A DNA stretch of 64,000 bases, taken from Musa acuminata AAA Group. Taxonomy: Eukaryota > Streptophyta > Magnoliopsida > Zingiberales > Musaceae. Shown here one piece after another: positions 32,241 to 43,261 of this stretch. Position 1 is the stretch's first letter. The number at the start of each line of letters is the position of its first letter. Location of the stretch: assembly GCF_036884655.1 (NCBI RefSeq), contig NC_088345.1, positions 22,787,001 to 22,851,000 of the forward strand, read 5' to 3'. Under the pieces are notes generated by a model. That model worked only from the letters and a program-made list of their open reading frames with translations, did no database searches and was not told where the DNA came from. The position numbers and the translations under genes were made by a program.

Positions 32241-32830
32241 AGGTGAAGAGGTCGGCTAGGGTTAGGAGGTTGTTTCTTAGAGAAGAATTAGGAGTTGTTA
32301 AGGAATAGGAGTCTTGAGTATGAGTCATATTAGGAGTTGGTTAGAAGTAGGAGTCTTGAGTATGAGTCCTATTAGGAGTTAGGGTTTAGAAGCCCTATAA
32401 ATAGTCATGTATTCCTCCTCTTTTCATAAGCAATAGATGAATCTTTTCTGCAGCCTTTGAGCAGCAACTTGGAGGGAGGAACCCCTATAGAGTTCCAAGG
32501 AGGCCGATCCCCTAAAGAGATCAACCCCAAGTTTAGAATCTGCAAAGGTTCTAACAAGGTGAAGAGGTCGGCTAAGGTTGGGAGGTTGTTTCTTAGAGAA
32601 GAATTAGGAGTTGTTAAGGAATAGGAGTCTTGAGTATAAGTCCTATTAGGAGTTAGGGTTTAGAAGCCCTATAAATAGTCATGTATTCCTCCTCTTTTCA
32701 TAAGCAATAGATGAATCTTTTCTGCAGCCTTTGAGCAGCAACTTGGAGGGAGGAACCCCTATAGAGTTCCAAGGAGGTCGATCCCCTAAACAAATCAACT
32801 CTAAGTTTATTATATGCACGGGTTCTAACA
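32241..32830 (+). repeat. Two extra gypsy LTR 3' parts in tandem
   Basis: 32241-32556 and 32557-32830 both begin AGGTGAAGAGGTCGGCTA and both end GGTTCTAACA. They repeat the LTR from its middle to its end, without the tip region. Each keeps the CCCTATAAATAG box. They extend the tandem beyond a simple dimer and are best explained by recombination or replication slippage at the LTR end. Confidence 0.85.
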
Positions 32831-33637
32831 GCTAATTGGGCCCAAGTTTGGACTAGTTTGAGCCAAGTTTGGAGCCCAACCAGTGAGTTAAAATAGTCTA
32901 GGTAGTGGCACCGCCTAGAACCCGAGAGTTCCGACGGTGGCATCGCTAGCAAACTGTTGGATTGGGCGGTGGCACCGCCCAGCACCTTAGAGGTCTAGTG
33001 GTCGCACCGTTGGACTAGGCGGTGGCACCTCCGGTACACTGTTAATTTCAGACACTGACAGGCGGTGGCCCCGCCAGCACCAAAAATCCTAAAAGCAATT
33101 CAAATTTGGAGCCCAAATTTGAATCCTCTTGGGGCTTATAAATACCTCTCAAATCTCAGCAGAGAATACAACCTTTTGAGAAGTTAGAAATTGATAAAAG
33201 TTTTAGCAAAAGTCTTGTTTTCAATAGCTTAAGTGTTCACCTCTCTCTTTCTCTTTGAAAAATATGTAAGAGTGTGAATCACTTGGAAAAAGGTTGTAAG
33301 AGGGGTATTTGGTTCTTCCCTTTCAAAGTGATTTACTAGTGAAAGTTGGGAGCCTCATCGAAGAAGGCTTCACAAGTGGATGTAGGTCATTTGATCGAAC
33401 CACTTTAAATTATTGTGTTCCTTGAATGTGTGAGTGTTTAACTTTTTGAAACCTTTATTTACATAGCAGGAAGCTTTTGGTTTTCATCTTATTACTTTAC
33501 TCGAGCTACTTTTACCAAGTAATTATTTGTCGAATCAAAATCTCTACGTATTTACGAAATTATTTTCAAGCTTACAAGTTTTAATCTGTTGCACTAATTC
33601 AACCCCCCCCCCTCTTAGTGCCACTCCAATCCTAATA
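32831..33637 (+). repeat. E3 copia 5' LTR, second part
   Basis: It resumes at GCTAATTGGGCCC after the gypsy tandem. It contains the palindromic GC array (32900-33090), a TATAAATACC box near 33146, the 3' LTR region and a C-tract at 33603-33612. It ends CCTAATA, a mutated CCTAACA. ATTCGTATTAGAGCC follows, a primer site with two changes. Confidence 0.75.
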
Positions 33638-33687
33638 ATTCGTATTAGAGCCATGATTTTCTACTTTGGTTTAACACCCAATTAGAA

Positions 33688-34112
33688 ATGACTCTTTTCG
33701 GCTTTTAAGAGGGTTACTCTCTTATTCGTTCTCTCTTTTTCAATGGGATGAACTACACTTATTGGAAAACTTGAATAAGAGTTTTCTTACTTTATTTGGA
33801 TTTGAATTTATAGCATATAGTCGAAAATGGATTTGAAATGTCTTCTCTTCCAATGAACCATTGGAATGATTTGGAGAAGAAGATATTTTCTCTAAATGCA
33901 AAGGCTATGAATGTCTTATATTGTGCACTTGACAAAAATGAATTTAATCGTCAAATTGTGATTCAGCTTTTGATATTTGAAAAACTCTTGAGGTCACTCA
34001 TGAAGGCACTAGCCGAGTGAAAGAGTCCAAAATCAACATTCTTGTGCATTCTTATGAACTATTCCAGATGAAACCAAGTGAGTTCATCAGAGACATGTAC
34101 ACCCAAAACAAA
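33688..34112 (+). pseudogene. gag: E3 gag, truncated
   Basis: The ATG at 33688 begins MTLFGF, as in E4 and E5, followed by a stop. NHWNDLEKKIFSLNAKAMNVL and DKNEFNR follow at 33853-33950. Frame changes and further stops precede an end at a GDMYT-like point (GACATGTACACC, 34091-34107). Beyond that the sequence has no copia similarity, so the element is broken here, about 140 bp from the phospholipase stop codon. Confidence 0.75.
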
Positions 34113-34249
34113 GGTAAATAGACGACGAGACCACCAAACAGTGTGTGAATCTTCAATCACCAACAAGACGAATAGCAATTGCCGTGGTGTTGCAACCTAT
34201 TTAGAGAGGCCCACAATGCCGTGGATCGTCTCTCTTCATATATCTTCTT
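34113..34249 (-). other. Phospholipase A2 3' flank / likely 3' UTR
   Basis: These 137 bp lie between the gene's stop codon and the E3 break. They show no transposon similarity, so part or all is probably 3' UTR. No clear AATAAA is seen. The minus strand has CTAAATAGG and a T-rich stretch near the break, so the polyadenylation site may have been replaced by the transposon junction. Confidence 0.45.
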
Positions 34250-35047
34250 CTACGGCTTGTGAAGAACCCTCCCGGCCAACAGGGCCGCCTCCATTACCAG
34301 GCTGATCACGTCCACCACTACCTCCACCATGCACTTGTTCCCCTTGAACGAACCCTTTCCGGATTCCCTCACCCGGGAAATGCAGTTGAGTAAGTTCTGG
34401 TTGCACTCCTGGCTCAAGTAGTCATCTGTATCCATCAATTCATTAACATGGATCAGAACATGGTACTGACACAAAGAAATGGCAGTAATAAGGCTCCAAA
34501 GGAGAAGAGAGGAGATGAGAAGAGAGAAGAGTGCACATACTGTTTCTGGATTGAACACAGGCATCATGGACCATGCAGCAGGCGTCGAGTGCGTCGCAGG
34601 GCTTCTCCCCTGAGCAGCCAGTGTACAGAATACCACAGTACTTTCCGTATCTTAAGAAAGGAGGAACTGTGCAACCCAATCACCATAAGCAAAGCCAACA
34701 GAAACACTCGGTCCAATCCTGAATCCAACACGACAGAATATGTCTTACCATTGCAGTGTTGAGACTCGCACTTTCTGCTGCATTGCTGCTTGCTCTGTGG
34801 AAAAAATAGCGTTCCAATTGAGTACAAGTAGTTGAAAGCAACAGCGACATCGGACACGCTGAGGAGCAAGTAGAAAAAGCGGTGGTATATATTTGAGATT
34901 GCAGACCGCAGAGATGCCGACGTTGACGGATTGGACGCCGATCTTGAGTGCGTTGACGGGAGTAGTCGACAGCAGGAGTGCGAGAAAGGAATTGAAGAAA
35001 AGAACGGCAAGCTTCATCACTGACTTGTCCGTCCCCCTTCCACCCAT
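34250..35047 (-). CDS. PLA2-ALPHA: Secretory phospholipase A2 (plant PLA2-alpha-like), four exons
   Basis: The enzyme releases the sn-2 fatty acid of phospholipids using Ca2+, in secretory compartments or the apoplast. Proposed exons on the minus strand are 35047-34907, 34794-34749, 34666-34541 and 34425-34250, giving 162 residues. The three introns of 82-115 bp all have GT-AG ends, though the first donor, GTCTGC, is weak. The N-terminus has a hydrophobic signal, MKLAVLFFNSFLALLL at residues 11-26; a second ATG at 35017 could be the true start. The mature part has the Ca2+ loop YGKYCGILYTGC and the active-site CCMVHDAC with His-Asp. Twelve Cys are present, as in plant PLA2s. It ends LLAGRVLHKP without a KDEL-type signal. 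All exons join in frame with no stop, so it looks functional. It is the only clear host gene here. Confidence 0.88.
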
Positions 35048-35141
35048 TCTGATCTCTCTATTTCTCGCACTCTCACTATATGTCGATGCAGACAGAAAGG
35101 AAGAAGCAGCTTTGATGAGTTTGGTTTTGCTCAATCACTGG

Positions 35142-35148
35142 ATTTATA
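35142..35148 (-). promoter_or_regulatory. Probable TATA box of the phospholipase gene
   Basis: TATAAAT on the minus strand lies 95 bp upstream of the ATG at 35047, in a GC-richer context (CTCGC-TATAAAT-CCAG). A start of transcription near 35110-35120 would give a 5' UTR of about 65-75 bases. A TGACGTGG element (ABRE/G-box-like) lies further upstream at about 35318. Confidence 0.5.
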
Positions 35149-36539
35149 GCGAGGAGAAGGGAGGGGGAATGGCGATATGGGGAAGGGAGAACTGAGGAGG
35201 CATGCCGTTCCGATGTCCTATTTGTCCCGTGACTAACTTTTGTGCTGCAGCTCATGGGTAGCGATCAAATATCTCCCAATCTTTATCTCATCAGACGGCT
35301 GGATGACTCGGGATCAGATGACGTGGGGTCATCATGGAAGAATATCTACACATCCAACCAACTTAAGTGGATTTTTTCTTGTGATAAAGGCTTCACCAAA
35401 CAGTAGTACACCAAAATATCTTACGACTCTGTGGCCTCAGATGAAGACCACACCTATCCTGGTTTCTTTATTATTAGGTTGTGCTTTTATAAGTCACGGC
35501 AGTTCTAATATCACTGAACGTGAGCTCAGACGTCACAGCGAAAAAGCTTCAGCTTGATGGACTTGGTAAATCATGCTACCACCGACAACAGTTTCTAAAT
35601 TAATAACCATAGCTTGTTGGTTTATACGTTTATGAACCATCATTTGGGCATGTGGCACAATCTGGCTATTATTGCTTACTCCTAACGTGATTCCCAGATT
35701 CAAGAGAAAAATTAAAAAAAATGCCGCTGGTCCACCTTGCAGAGCATAAGCAAGCATGATGTCAACTTATTAAAGCGCATAGCATCCTTGCGAAATTGCA
35801 GGTTCTTCTGTACTTTGCTGATGATTCAAAAGTCCTGTTCCTGGTTTGGATATTTATTTTTGACAGAGAACAGAGACAGTAACTTCTAAGACCATATTGG
35901 CAAGTTAAAGATCGAAGATTCATTCATTAGCTTGATAAATCTAAAGATTTAGCTTCATAATGGGGTGAGAAACCCATAGCATTTTCTTTTAGTTGCCACT
36001 TGTTAGTTTATGTCTAACAAGCTCTTTTATTGAAGGGTTTGTAAGTGCGGTGTAAAAAACAAAAAAAAAAAACTTGGCAATGTTATGCTTTGGCTGAAGA
36101 ATGAGAAATAGTTAATTATTATTTTTATCTACCAAGAGATAGGGAATTCTTAAGAAAAAAAATGCAATACTTGTATATTGATCTTCTTATTGTTGAACAA
36201 ATTCTTCAATTAGCATCATAATACCTTGTTATATTTAGATTATTCTTTGCTGAAAAAATAGTTTTTGTTATAGCATTCTAAGATGTTGTTTCCTAAAAAG
36301 ATGCCCGAAGTAGATTATATCGGGCCTTGTGATTGTATGATAAATAAATCTCCTAATAAGTCTTATATCTTACGATGGATCTTTGAGGAGTTCAATATCT
36401 TATGGAGTACGCTTCATTTTTCTTCCAATAGGTGAAGATCAACAATCATAATTTTTTTTCTAGAATTAGGAGAGAAATTTTACACTTAATATTTTATAAG
36501 AGAATATTCATTTTCTACCACTTAAAATAATAACTTAAT
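35149..36539. other. Intergenic low-copy-looking DNA upstream of the phospholipase gene
   Basis: This 1.4-kb stretch shows no LTR or retrotransposon domain. It presumably holds the gene's promoter. A 74-codon frame on the minus strand (35533-35757) has a hydrophobic N-terminal half and no family I recognise. From about 35900 it becomes AT-rich with an A-run at 36060-36070 and no features. It ends where a gypsy integrase fragment starts. Confidence 0.55.
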
Positions 36540-37210
36540 TTAAGAAGATGGTTGATCGACTTACGAAATATGCTCATTTTTGTACTATGCGAAATCCCTA
36601 CACTACTGCTAGTATTACCCAAATTTTCATAGAAAATATAATTAAACTATATGGGATGCCAAGATCCATTGTAAATGATCATGATAGGATCTTCCCAAGT
36701 AAATTTTGGTCCGAGTTATTTCAATTATAGGGCACCAAATTCAAGATTAGCACAGCATATCATCCACAAACTGATGGACAAACAAAGGTTGTGAACAGGT
36801 GTTTAGAGATATACCTTCAATGTTTCGCTAGTAACCGACCAAAGGAGTGGGCGAAATGGCTTTCATAGGCCAAATGGTGGTATAATAGTACATATCATTC
36901 ATCTACAAAATGTACCCCATATGAAGCACTGTATGGTTGGCCAGCCCTTGTGATTTCAAAGTATATAATTAGCTCAGCCAAGGTAGATCAGGTCGACCAA
37001 GATTTAATTAACAGGGACAAACTCCTATAGTTACTAAAAGATAATCTTTCTTCCGCTCAAGCCAGAATGAAGCAACAAGCTGACACACGATGAAGCGAAA
37101 GAGAATTTTTAGTAGGAGATTGGGTTTATCTTTGCCTATAGCCAAACAAGCAACTCTCCATTAACATAAGAGCCTCCATGAAGCCATCTCTAAGTTTTTA
37201 TGGCCCCTAT
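36540..37210 (+). pseudogene. Isolated gypsy integrase fragment, broken
   Basis: MVDRLTKYAHF, KLYGMPRSIVNDHDRIFPSKFW and [20 protein letters not shown] match the gypsy integrase core in order, followed by WYNSTYHSSTKCTPYEALYG and a C-terminal FLVGDWVYLCL. Stops occur near 36728, 36868, 37028, 37091 and 37138. The position that carries the third catalytic acid (QTE in active relatives) is Lys here. The fragment has no LTR and ends against the inverted copia LTR at 37211. It is the integrase part that both copies of the 16-kb tandem lack. Confidence 0.8.
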
Positions 37211-38623
37211 TATTAGGAACGAGTTGGTACTAGGGAGGGGGGAATTAGTGCAGCGGATAAAAACGTCAATTTGATAATCTTCATACATTAAAACCGATCT
37301 CGGAAAGATATTAACTTGAAAATATATGAAAGAGTGTAATGAGAAACTAAAGCATGTAAGGTAATTTGTAGTAAAGGTAAATTGCAATAAGTAAATACAA
37401 ACTGAGTTTTATAGTAGTTCAATCATCATGACCTACATCCACTCCCGATTCCTCCTCCGTTGAGGCCACCAGCATCCACTATCAGTCTTCTTTCAATGGG
37501 TGAAGACCAACTACCCTCTTACAACACTTTCTCATTTTCATAGGTTTAGGATATAACCTTTACAAGTCACTTTTTTTACAAGTATTCCCTCACACACTTC
37601 CCTTAGGACTAACTCTAAGCACTAGGAGGAGAGAACACAAGGTTTTGGCAAAGTTTACTCAGTTTTTTCCTCTAGAATTCTTGCTACCCAAGTGAGGTAT
37701 TTATAAGCCCCAAATGGTTTCAATAATGGAGCCAAAAATTTAAACTTTAGGGTCTTCTAGGTACGGGCAGTACCACCACCTATACTGGGCGGTACCATTG
37801 TCAAGTCTGACAATACCACCGCCTGACAGCCTCAGATACTGAGTTTTTCGAGCTTTCCAATTCATAAGCTGTTCTACCACCTATTCTGGCAGTGCCATAG
37901 CCTAGCCTAACATTTGGGTCATTGAATGAGCCTAACAATGAGCCCAAATCACTCCTAGTTTAGGCCCAATTGGCCCCTAATTGAGTTGGCCCAATTCCAA
38001 CCCAATTATATGCTAAGTATGAATTTTAAGGTATATACTAAGATATTTGTTGACTACTCAAATAGTATCATCATTTAGGCCTAATAGTATCACTACCCCA
38101 TAACAGTTTAGGCTACATTTTTCACTTTCTAATAGATCTAATTCTAATCCAATTTGAAGCCTAATATTTGTTACAAACTTTTATAATAAGTGGGCTCTAT
38201 TTCATCCCCACATCAGTCAAATTGGACTAAAATAATCTTGTTGAAAATCTTGATTAATCAATTGCACATCTAATACATTGTTGAAGCTTGTACCACATCA
38301 TTGCAACTTTGGGCACATCATCAAATCTTTTAGCATATTTCCCTATACTTCTACTTGATGTTCGATCTTAAGCAAGTCAACCATTCCTTATCTAATTTCT
38401 CGGCTTAATGATTTTTCGATGTAATGATCGATTCTTTAACATGATGTTTAATCTCCTAATAGTCCGAGTCCTTAGTCAAACTGTTTCCAATGTCATTTAT
38501 GTCAATAATGCATTAATTCATTAAATACATTAGTTGATTTTATTATCAAAATTTAAGATTTATTTATTTTTAATGATGACAACCAATTGATGATAAGATT
38601 TTAACAAGACCCTAGTCTACATT
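37211..38623 (-). repeat. R2: inverted copia LTR with a scrap of adjoining interior
   Basis: It starts TATTAGGAAC with AGGGAGGGGGGAATTAGTGCAGCGG and runs in reverse through the TATA region (GAGGTATTTATAAGCCCC near 37692), a reduced GC array and the U3. It ends in a decayed TATTATCAAAATTTAAGATT at about 38565. The next 58 bp (ATGATGACAACCAATTGATGA...) match the pre-LTR interior in reverse. The forward E4 LTR then begins at 38624. Confidence 0.7.
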
Positions 38624-39824
38624 ATTGAATCTCGGATTTTGATAATGAAACTAATTGATAGTGTTTATTTGATCTGCGCTTTGAGTGATACAGGAAGTTT
38701 CGATTAGGGAGAGACAATTAAAAGCAGGAAGAATCATGTCAGAAGATTGGATGTCGAGCCAAAGGATCGATCAACATATCAGTAGAAGGCTTCGGGTCAT
38801 GAGATCGGGCATTGGGCCAAGAAGAGCGAAAATTATCCCAAGAAAATTAGAGTTGCAAAAGCCAACTGGCCGATTGGACAATAGGCCCCAAGTGAAGATG
38901 ATGCACCAAAGAATCGAATGAGGTGTTGATGAACTAATAACATGCCGGACAACATTTGATTAGCTTTTTAATAATTGTCTAGATCGAAGTAGGTTTTAGG
39001 CGTAATTGGGTTAGAATTAGTCCAACTTAATTAGAGGCTAGTTGAGCCGAAGTTTGGGCTGTGTTGGGCTAAGTGAAAGGCCTAAACAGTGACCTAAATG
39101 GATGGAACCGTTGGTGGCATAGTCTCCGAGATTATGTTAGGTGGTGGTACTGCCCAAACTCAATCTCCGAGACTATCAAGTGGTGGTGCCGCCCAAACAC
39201 AGTCTCTCAGGAGGTGGTACTGCCAAACTTGACGATGGAACCACCTAGTGTTAGTGTTGCTGGCGGTGGTACCGCCCAACACAAGCGACGGTACTGCTAG
39301 TACACCGAAAATCAGGGATGAGACAATTTTAGGCTCCAAGTTTGAATCCACTTGAGGCCTATAAATACCCCTCTCATCTCTAGTTAACATACACAAGAAT
39401 TGAGAGCAAAAAAGTAGAAAAATGCTGTTGTAATCTTGTGAGAACTCCTTTCAAGCTCTAAGTGTTAGCGTGGTTTAAAAGAGGAGCAAGTGGGGTTGTA
39501 AAGGTTCTCTCTTGAACCTATCAAAAGGAGGTGTAAAAGAGTAGTTGATCTTCGCCTATTGAAGGAAGATCGGTAGTAGAAGCCAGTGTGCCTCGAGTGA
39601 AGAGGAATCAAGAGTGGATATAGGTCATGACGACTGAACCACTATAAAAATATGATTTTCATTTCTTTTGTGTAATTTACCTTTACTGCAAACTACTTTA
39701 TTTTCATTACGCTTCCATACACTTTTAAGTTATCTTCCAAGATTAGTTTTTATTGTACGAAAAATTTTAAACTGACGTTTTTATCCACTACACTAATTCA
39801 ATTAGTACCGACTCGATCCTAACA
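38624..39824 (+). repeat. E4 copia 5' LTR
   Basis: It starts TATTGAATCTCGG and ends GATCCTAACA. At 1.2 kb it is shorter than the others because most of the CGGAAGTTCG-rich part is missing. The GC array occupies about 39100-39310, and CCTATAAATACCCC is near 39357. The usual C-tract before the end is lost (CACTAATTCAATTAGTACC). The primer site GTTGGCATCAGAGCC follows with one change. Confidence 0.75.
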
Positions 39825-39873
39825 GTTGGCATCAGAGCCACGTTTTTCTCGTTTAGATTAACAACCAAGAGAA

Positions 39874-40855
39874 ATGACTCTTTTTGGCTTTCAAGAGGGC
39901 TTTTCCATCATTCGTCCTCCTATGTTTAATGGAACGGACTATACTTATTAAAAAACTCGGATAAAAGGTTTGTTGCTTTCTATGGATTTGAATTTATGGA
40001 ATATTATCGAAAGCGATTTTCAAAAGTCTTTTACTTCAATGAACAAATGGAATGATCTAGAGAAGAAAACTTTCTCTTTAAATGTTAGAGCTATAAACGC
40101 TCTATTTTGTACTTTGGATGATACTAAATTCAATCGATTTTCTATTTATGAAATGACTTTTGATATTTTGGCATACTCTTGAAACTACACATGAAGGCAC
40201 AAGTAGAGTAAAAGATTCTAAGATAAATCTTTTGATGCGTGATTTTAAATTGTTTCGTATAAAACCAAGCGAAACCATTTGAGACATATACATCAATTTT
40301 ATGAATATCGTCAATGGTTTAAAAGTACTTGATAAAAGTTTTTCGAATCTTAAACTTGTTAATAAAGTTTTATGATTTCCTTCTAAAAATTATGATTCGA
40401 AAGTAACGGCATACAAGAATCAAAGGACTTGAACCATTTTTCAATTGATGAACTTATTAGGTCCTTGATGACATATAAAATGACTTGTATTGAATATGAT
40501 GAACATGAAAACTACATTCCAAAGAACAAGAAGGATTTGACACGTAGAACAAAAGAAGACCACTTGAGAGAAAACTCAAGTGATGGTGATAATGATAATC
40601 ATGATGATCTTGCATTCTTAACAATAAAATTTAAAAAGTTCATAAAATAAAAATTAAAAAATAAAAATAAACTTAAAAAGAAGAAGCTACCAAAGAACAA
40701 GAAAGTATTAAAGGTGGCTTAGGATTAAACGAGTGCATTTGAAGACGAGAAGCAAACTGATGAAGATGAAGTGGCGAACTTTGCTTTGATGACTCTTGAC
40801 AATGAGGTAAACAACTCAAACAAATCTACTTTACCTTATTTTAAAATAACTTAAT
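39874..40855 (+). pseudogene. gag: E4 gag, broken
   Basis: The ATG at 39874 starts MTLFGFQEGFSIIRPPMFNGTDYTY and meets a stop at about 39949. MDLNLWNIIESDFQKS and NDLEKKTFSLNVRAINALFC follow in frame to 40180, then a frame change. Later pieces include IDELIRSLMTYKMTC and DHLRENSSD (40429-40650). The zinc knuckle is missing: the text passes from lysine-rich KNKNKLKKKKLP directly to the acidic tail and ALMTLDNEV. The same knuckle loss is seen in E5. Confidence 0.75.
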
Positions 40856-43261
40856 GCTTTTCATGAGTTATTTTTAAATTAGTTAGTAAAAAAAAAGGGG
40901 GGAGGGGCAAAAATATCATGATTCTCTTTCTAGTGTTTTTAAAAATTTTAAAAATTGATCGTGATAATTGCATCTCTTTATGATAAAGGAATAAAATATT
41001 ATATTTAAATATAATGCTTGTACACCTAATAAGATTAATCCTATGTATATTTTTAAGAAGCAATAATGCATATCTTGATGATTTCCATATTGTTTTTTTA
41101 TTTTGATTGAAGATGATTTATGTTCAATGAAACCATACTTTATAATTTAATGATGATTTTTGTGATTTATGGCTTATTTGTTAGGATCGGAGCGGCACTA
41201 AGAGGGGGGGGGGGGGGGTGAATTAGTGTAGCGGATTAAAACGTTGGTTTCGACAAATCTTTCATACGATAAAAATTGAACTTGAAAAGCTTAACTTGAA
41301 TGTGTGTTTGTAAAGGTGTGCAGCAAAGGTAATGAGGAAATAAAGCACGTAAGAAGGTTTGTAGTAACGTAAATAGCAATAAGAAAATGCAAACCAGAGA
41401 TCACGCCAATTTTAAAGTGGTTCGATCAAATGACCTACATCTACTTGCGAGGCCCTCTTCGATGAGGCTCCCATCTTCCACTAGCAAATCTTTTGAAGGG
41501 GAAGGACAAATACCCCTCTTACAACCTTTTACAAGCGGTTCACACACTTACAAATTTTCAACAAGAAAGAATGAGGTGAACACTATAGCAAATTGAAAAC
41601 AAGACTTGCTAAGACTTTTCTAAGACCTTTTTCTCAATCTATTGCTTCTCAAAAAGTTGTAATCTCAGTTGAGAATTGAGAGGTATTTATAGGCATCAAG
41701 AGGATTCAAATTTGGGCTCCAAAATTTGAATTTGCTTTGGTTCCCGATGCTGGCGGTGCTACTGCTTGTTAGTGGCGGTGCCACCGCCTGTCAGTGTCTG
41801 ACATTGATAGTGTACTGGCGGTGCCACCGCCCAGCCAAGCGGTGCCACCGCTTGGCTCTCGGGTGCTGGGCAATGCCACTGCCCAGCCAAGCAGTGCCAC
41901 CGCCTGGCTCTCGGGTGCTGGGCGGTGCCACCACCAAACCCTTCGGTTCACTAGTTGGGCTTTAAGTTCAGCCCAAACCAAGTCTAATTTTGGGCCCAAT
42001 TGGCCCCCTAACCAGGATATAGGATTATCTTTTAATCCTAATCCTAATTACATGTGAACTACGTAACTAAAAACATCCCAAGCAAGTTTTCAATCGCGCA
42101 CGTCGAGTCTTGTTCCAGCGAGCTTTCCGACGAACTTCCGACGGACTTCCGATATGCCCTCGGATTTCTTCTAACGGACTCCCAACAAGCTCCCGATCTT
42201 GTGATGACTTCAACGAGTAGCCGAACCTTCTCGGTGATCTCCGCGAACCTCCTACGATCTCTTCGGCGAACTTCCAAAAATTCCTACAAGTTCCCGATTT
42301 CTTCTCGGTTGGTTCCGGCAACATCTCCGACGATTCTTCGGACTCTTAAATGTCAATCGAACTTGACTCCGATATTCTTGCTTTATGTTTTCTGGTTATC
42401 GTAGTTAATCCTACACACTTAACTCAATAATATGGATTAGATCAATTAACTCATTAATTGATTTTAAAATCAAAATCCGAGATTCAACATTATTGAACTT
42501 TGTCATAATGAAAGTTGCTTTTTCGGTTTTAAATATGATGGATTGTTTTCATACGAAAAACTTGAGCATACTTATATGAAATCAATCACATAAAATGAAA
42601 CACATAAAAAGAAAAATATATTATACTTGGAATTAAAATGATAAATCAAATCTCTTGTTTAAAGAAGCCTTATGTTTAATGTGTTATATTTTTTGTCATG
42701 ATAATTTTGATGATGAAATTTATTTTTCAGTCTTAAATGATGATGCATGTTTTGATTTGACATAAAAAACTTGGGCATGCTTGTATGAAATCAAATCACT
42801 AAATTGAAACAACTAAAAAGAGGAAAGCATTTTTTCTTGAAAATTTCTTTTTCTCAATCTTATCGATTTTTCAAAAAGAGATTAATGAATCTATTCTTGA
42901 ACTATTAAAGTGACTTTGTTGATTTGAAAAATTAAATGAGTTGAAAATGAATGATGATTTTTCTCTTGATTCTTCAAAATTATTACTTGTAATATTTTTT
43001 TTATATGAATCATGATCTTGATTTCTCGATATTTGATATATGAAATTTTTCTATGAATCAAGATCTGATTTTTGAACTCCCATGTTTCTTTTTGCTAATT
43101 ACTAAAAAGGAGAATTATTTAGATGAATCATTCACAATTGGTCTTTCTTGATCTTTCATCTTTCATGTCATGATTTATTTATGATACTCTCTTGTATTAA
43201 AAAAGATTACGTATCAAGTCACATGTGTCATCATTCACGTGATTGACTTATAGAGCACCTA
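40856..43261 (+). other. E4 post-gag spacer, interrupted by a solo LTR
   Basis: This AT-rich sequence has no gene (41179-42489 is the inserted LTR). It contains decayed pre-integrase scraps twice, at about 42516-42610 (GGTTTTAAATATGATGGATTG...ACTTGAGCATACTTATATGAAATC) and about 42720-42830 (CTTAAATGATGATGCATG...ACTTGGGCATGCTTGTATGAAATC). The spacer ends at a gypsy fragment at about 43262, and no 3' LTR for E4 is visible. Confidence 0.6.
41179..42489 (-). repeat. R3: inverted copia solo LTR with TSD TTATT
   Basis: It is a complete reverse-oriented LTR of 1311 bp, starting TGTTAGGATCGG and ending CCGAGATTCAACA. TTATT lies immediately on both sides (41174-41178 and 42490-42494). It contains a long G-tract after 41202, a TATTTATAGG box near 41686 and the GC array (41745-41950). 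The perfect duplication shows a full element inserted here and was later reduced by LTR-LTR recombination. Confidence 0.9.

Larger units (their letters stand above)
16675..32830 (+). mobile_element. Tandem gypsy chromovirus: LTR-interior-LTR-interior-LTR plus two LTR tails
   Basis: Three forward LTRs start at 16675, 26896 and 31790, with two interiors between them. Two extra LTR 3' parts follow, ending at 32556 and 32830. All LTR starts read TGTTAGGACTC and most ends read GGTTCTAACA. The array sits in copia LTR E3 between GCCAA and GCTAA. The chromovirus label rests on a C-terminal chromodomain-like stretch (DATWENYDDLKIKFPKF near 31700) and the RT-RNase H order. A tandem sharing one LTR normally arises by unequal recombination between LTRs. 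Confidence 0.8.

Noticed and set aside
35240..35557. 105-codon plus-strand frame upstream of the phospholipase gene
   Set aside because: It has no recognisable motif, lies opposite the gene's promoter region, and has a length expected by chance.
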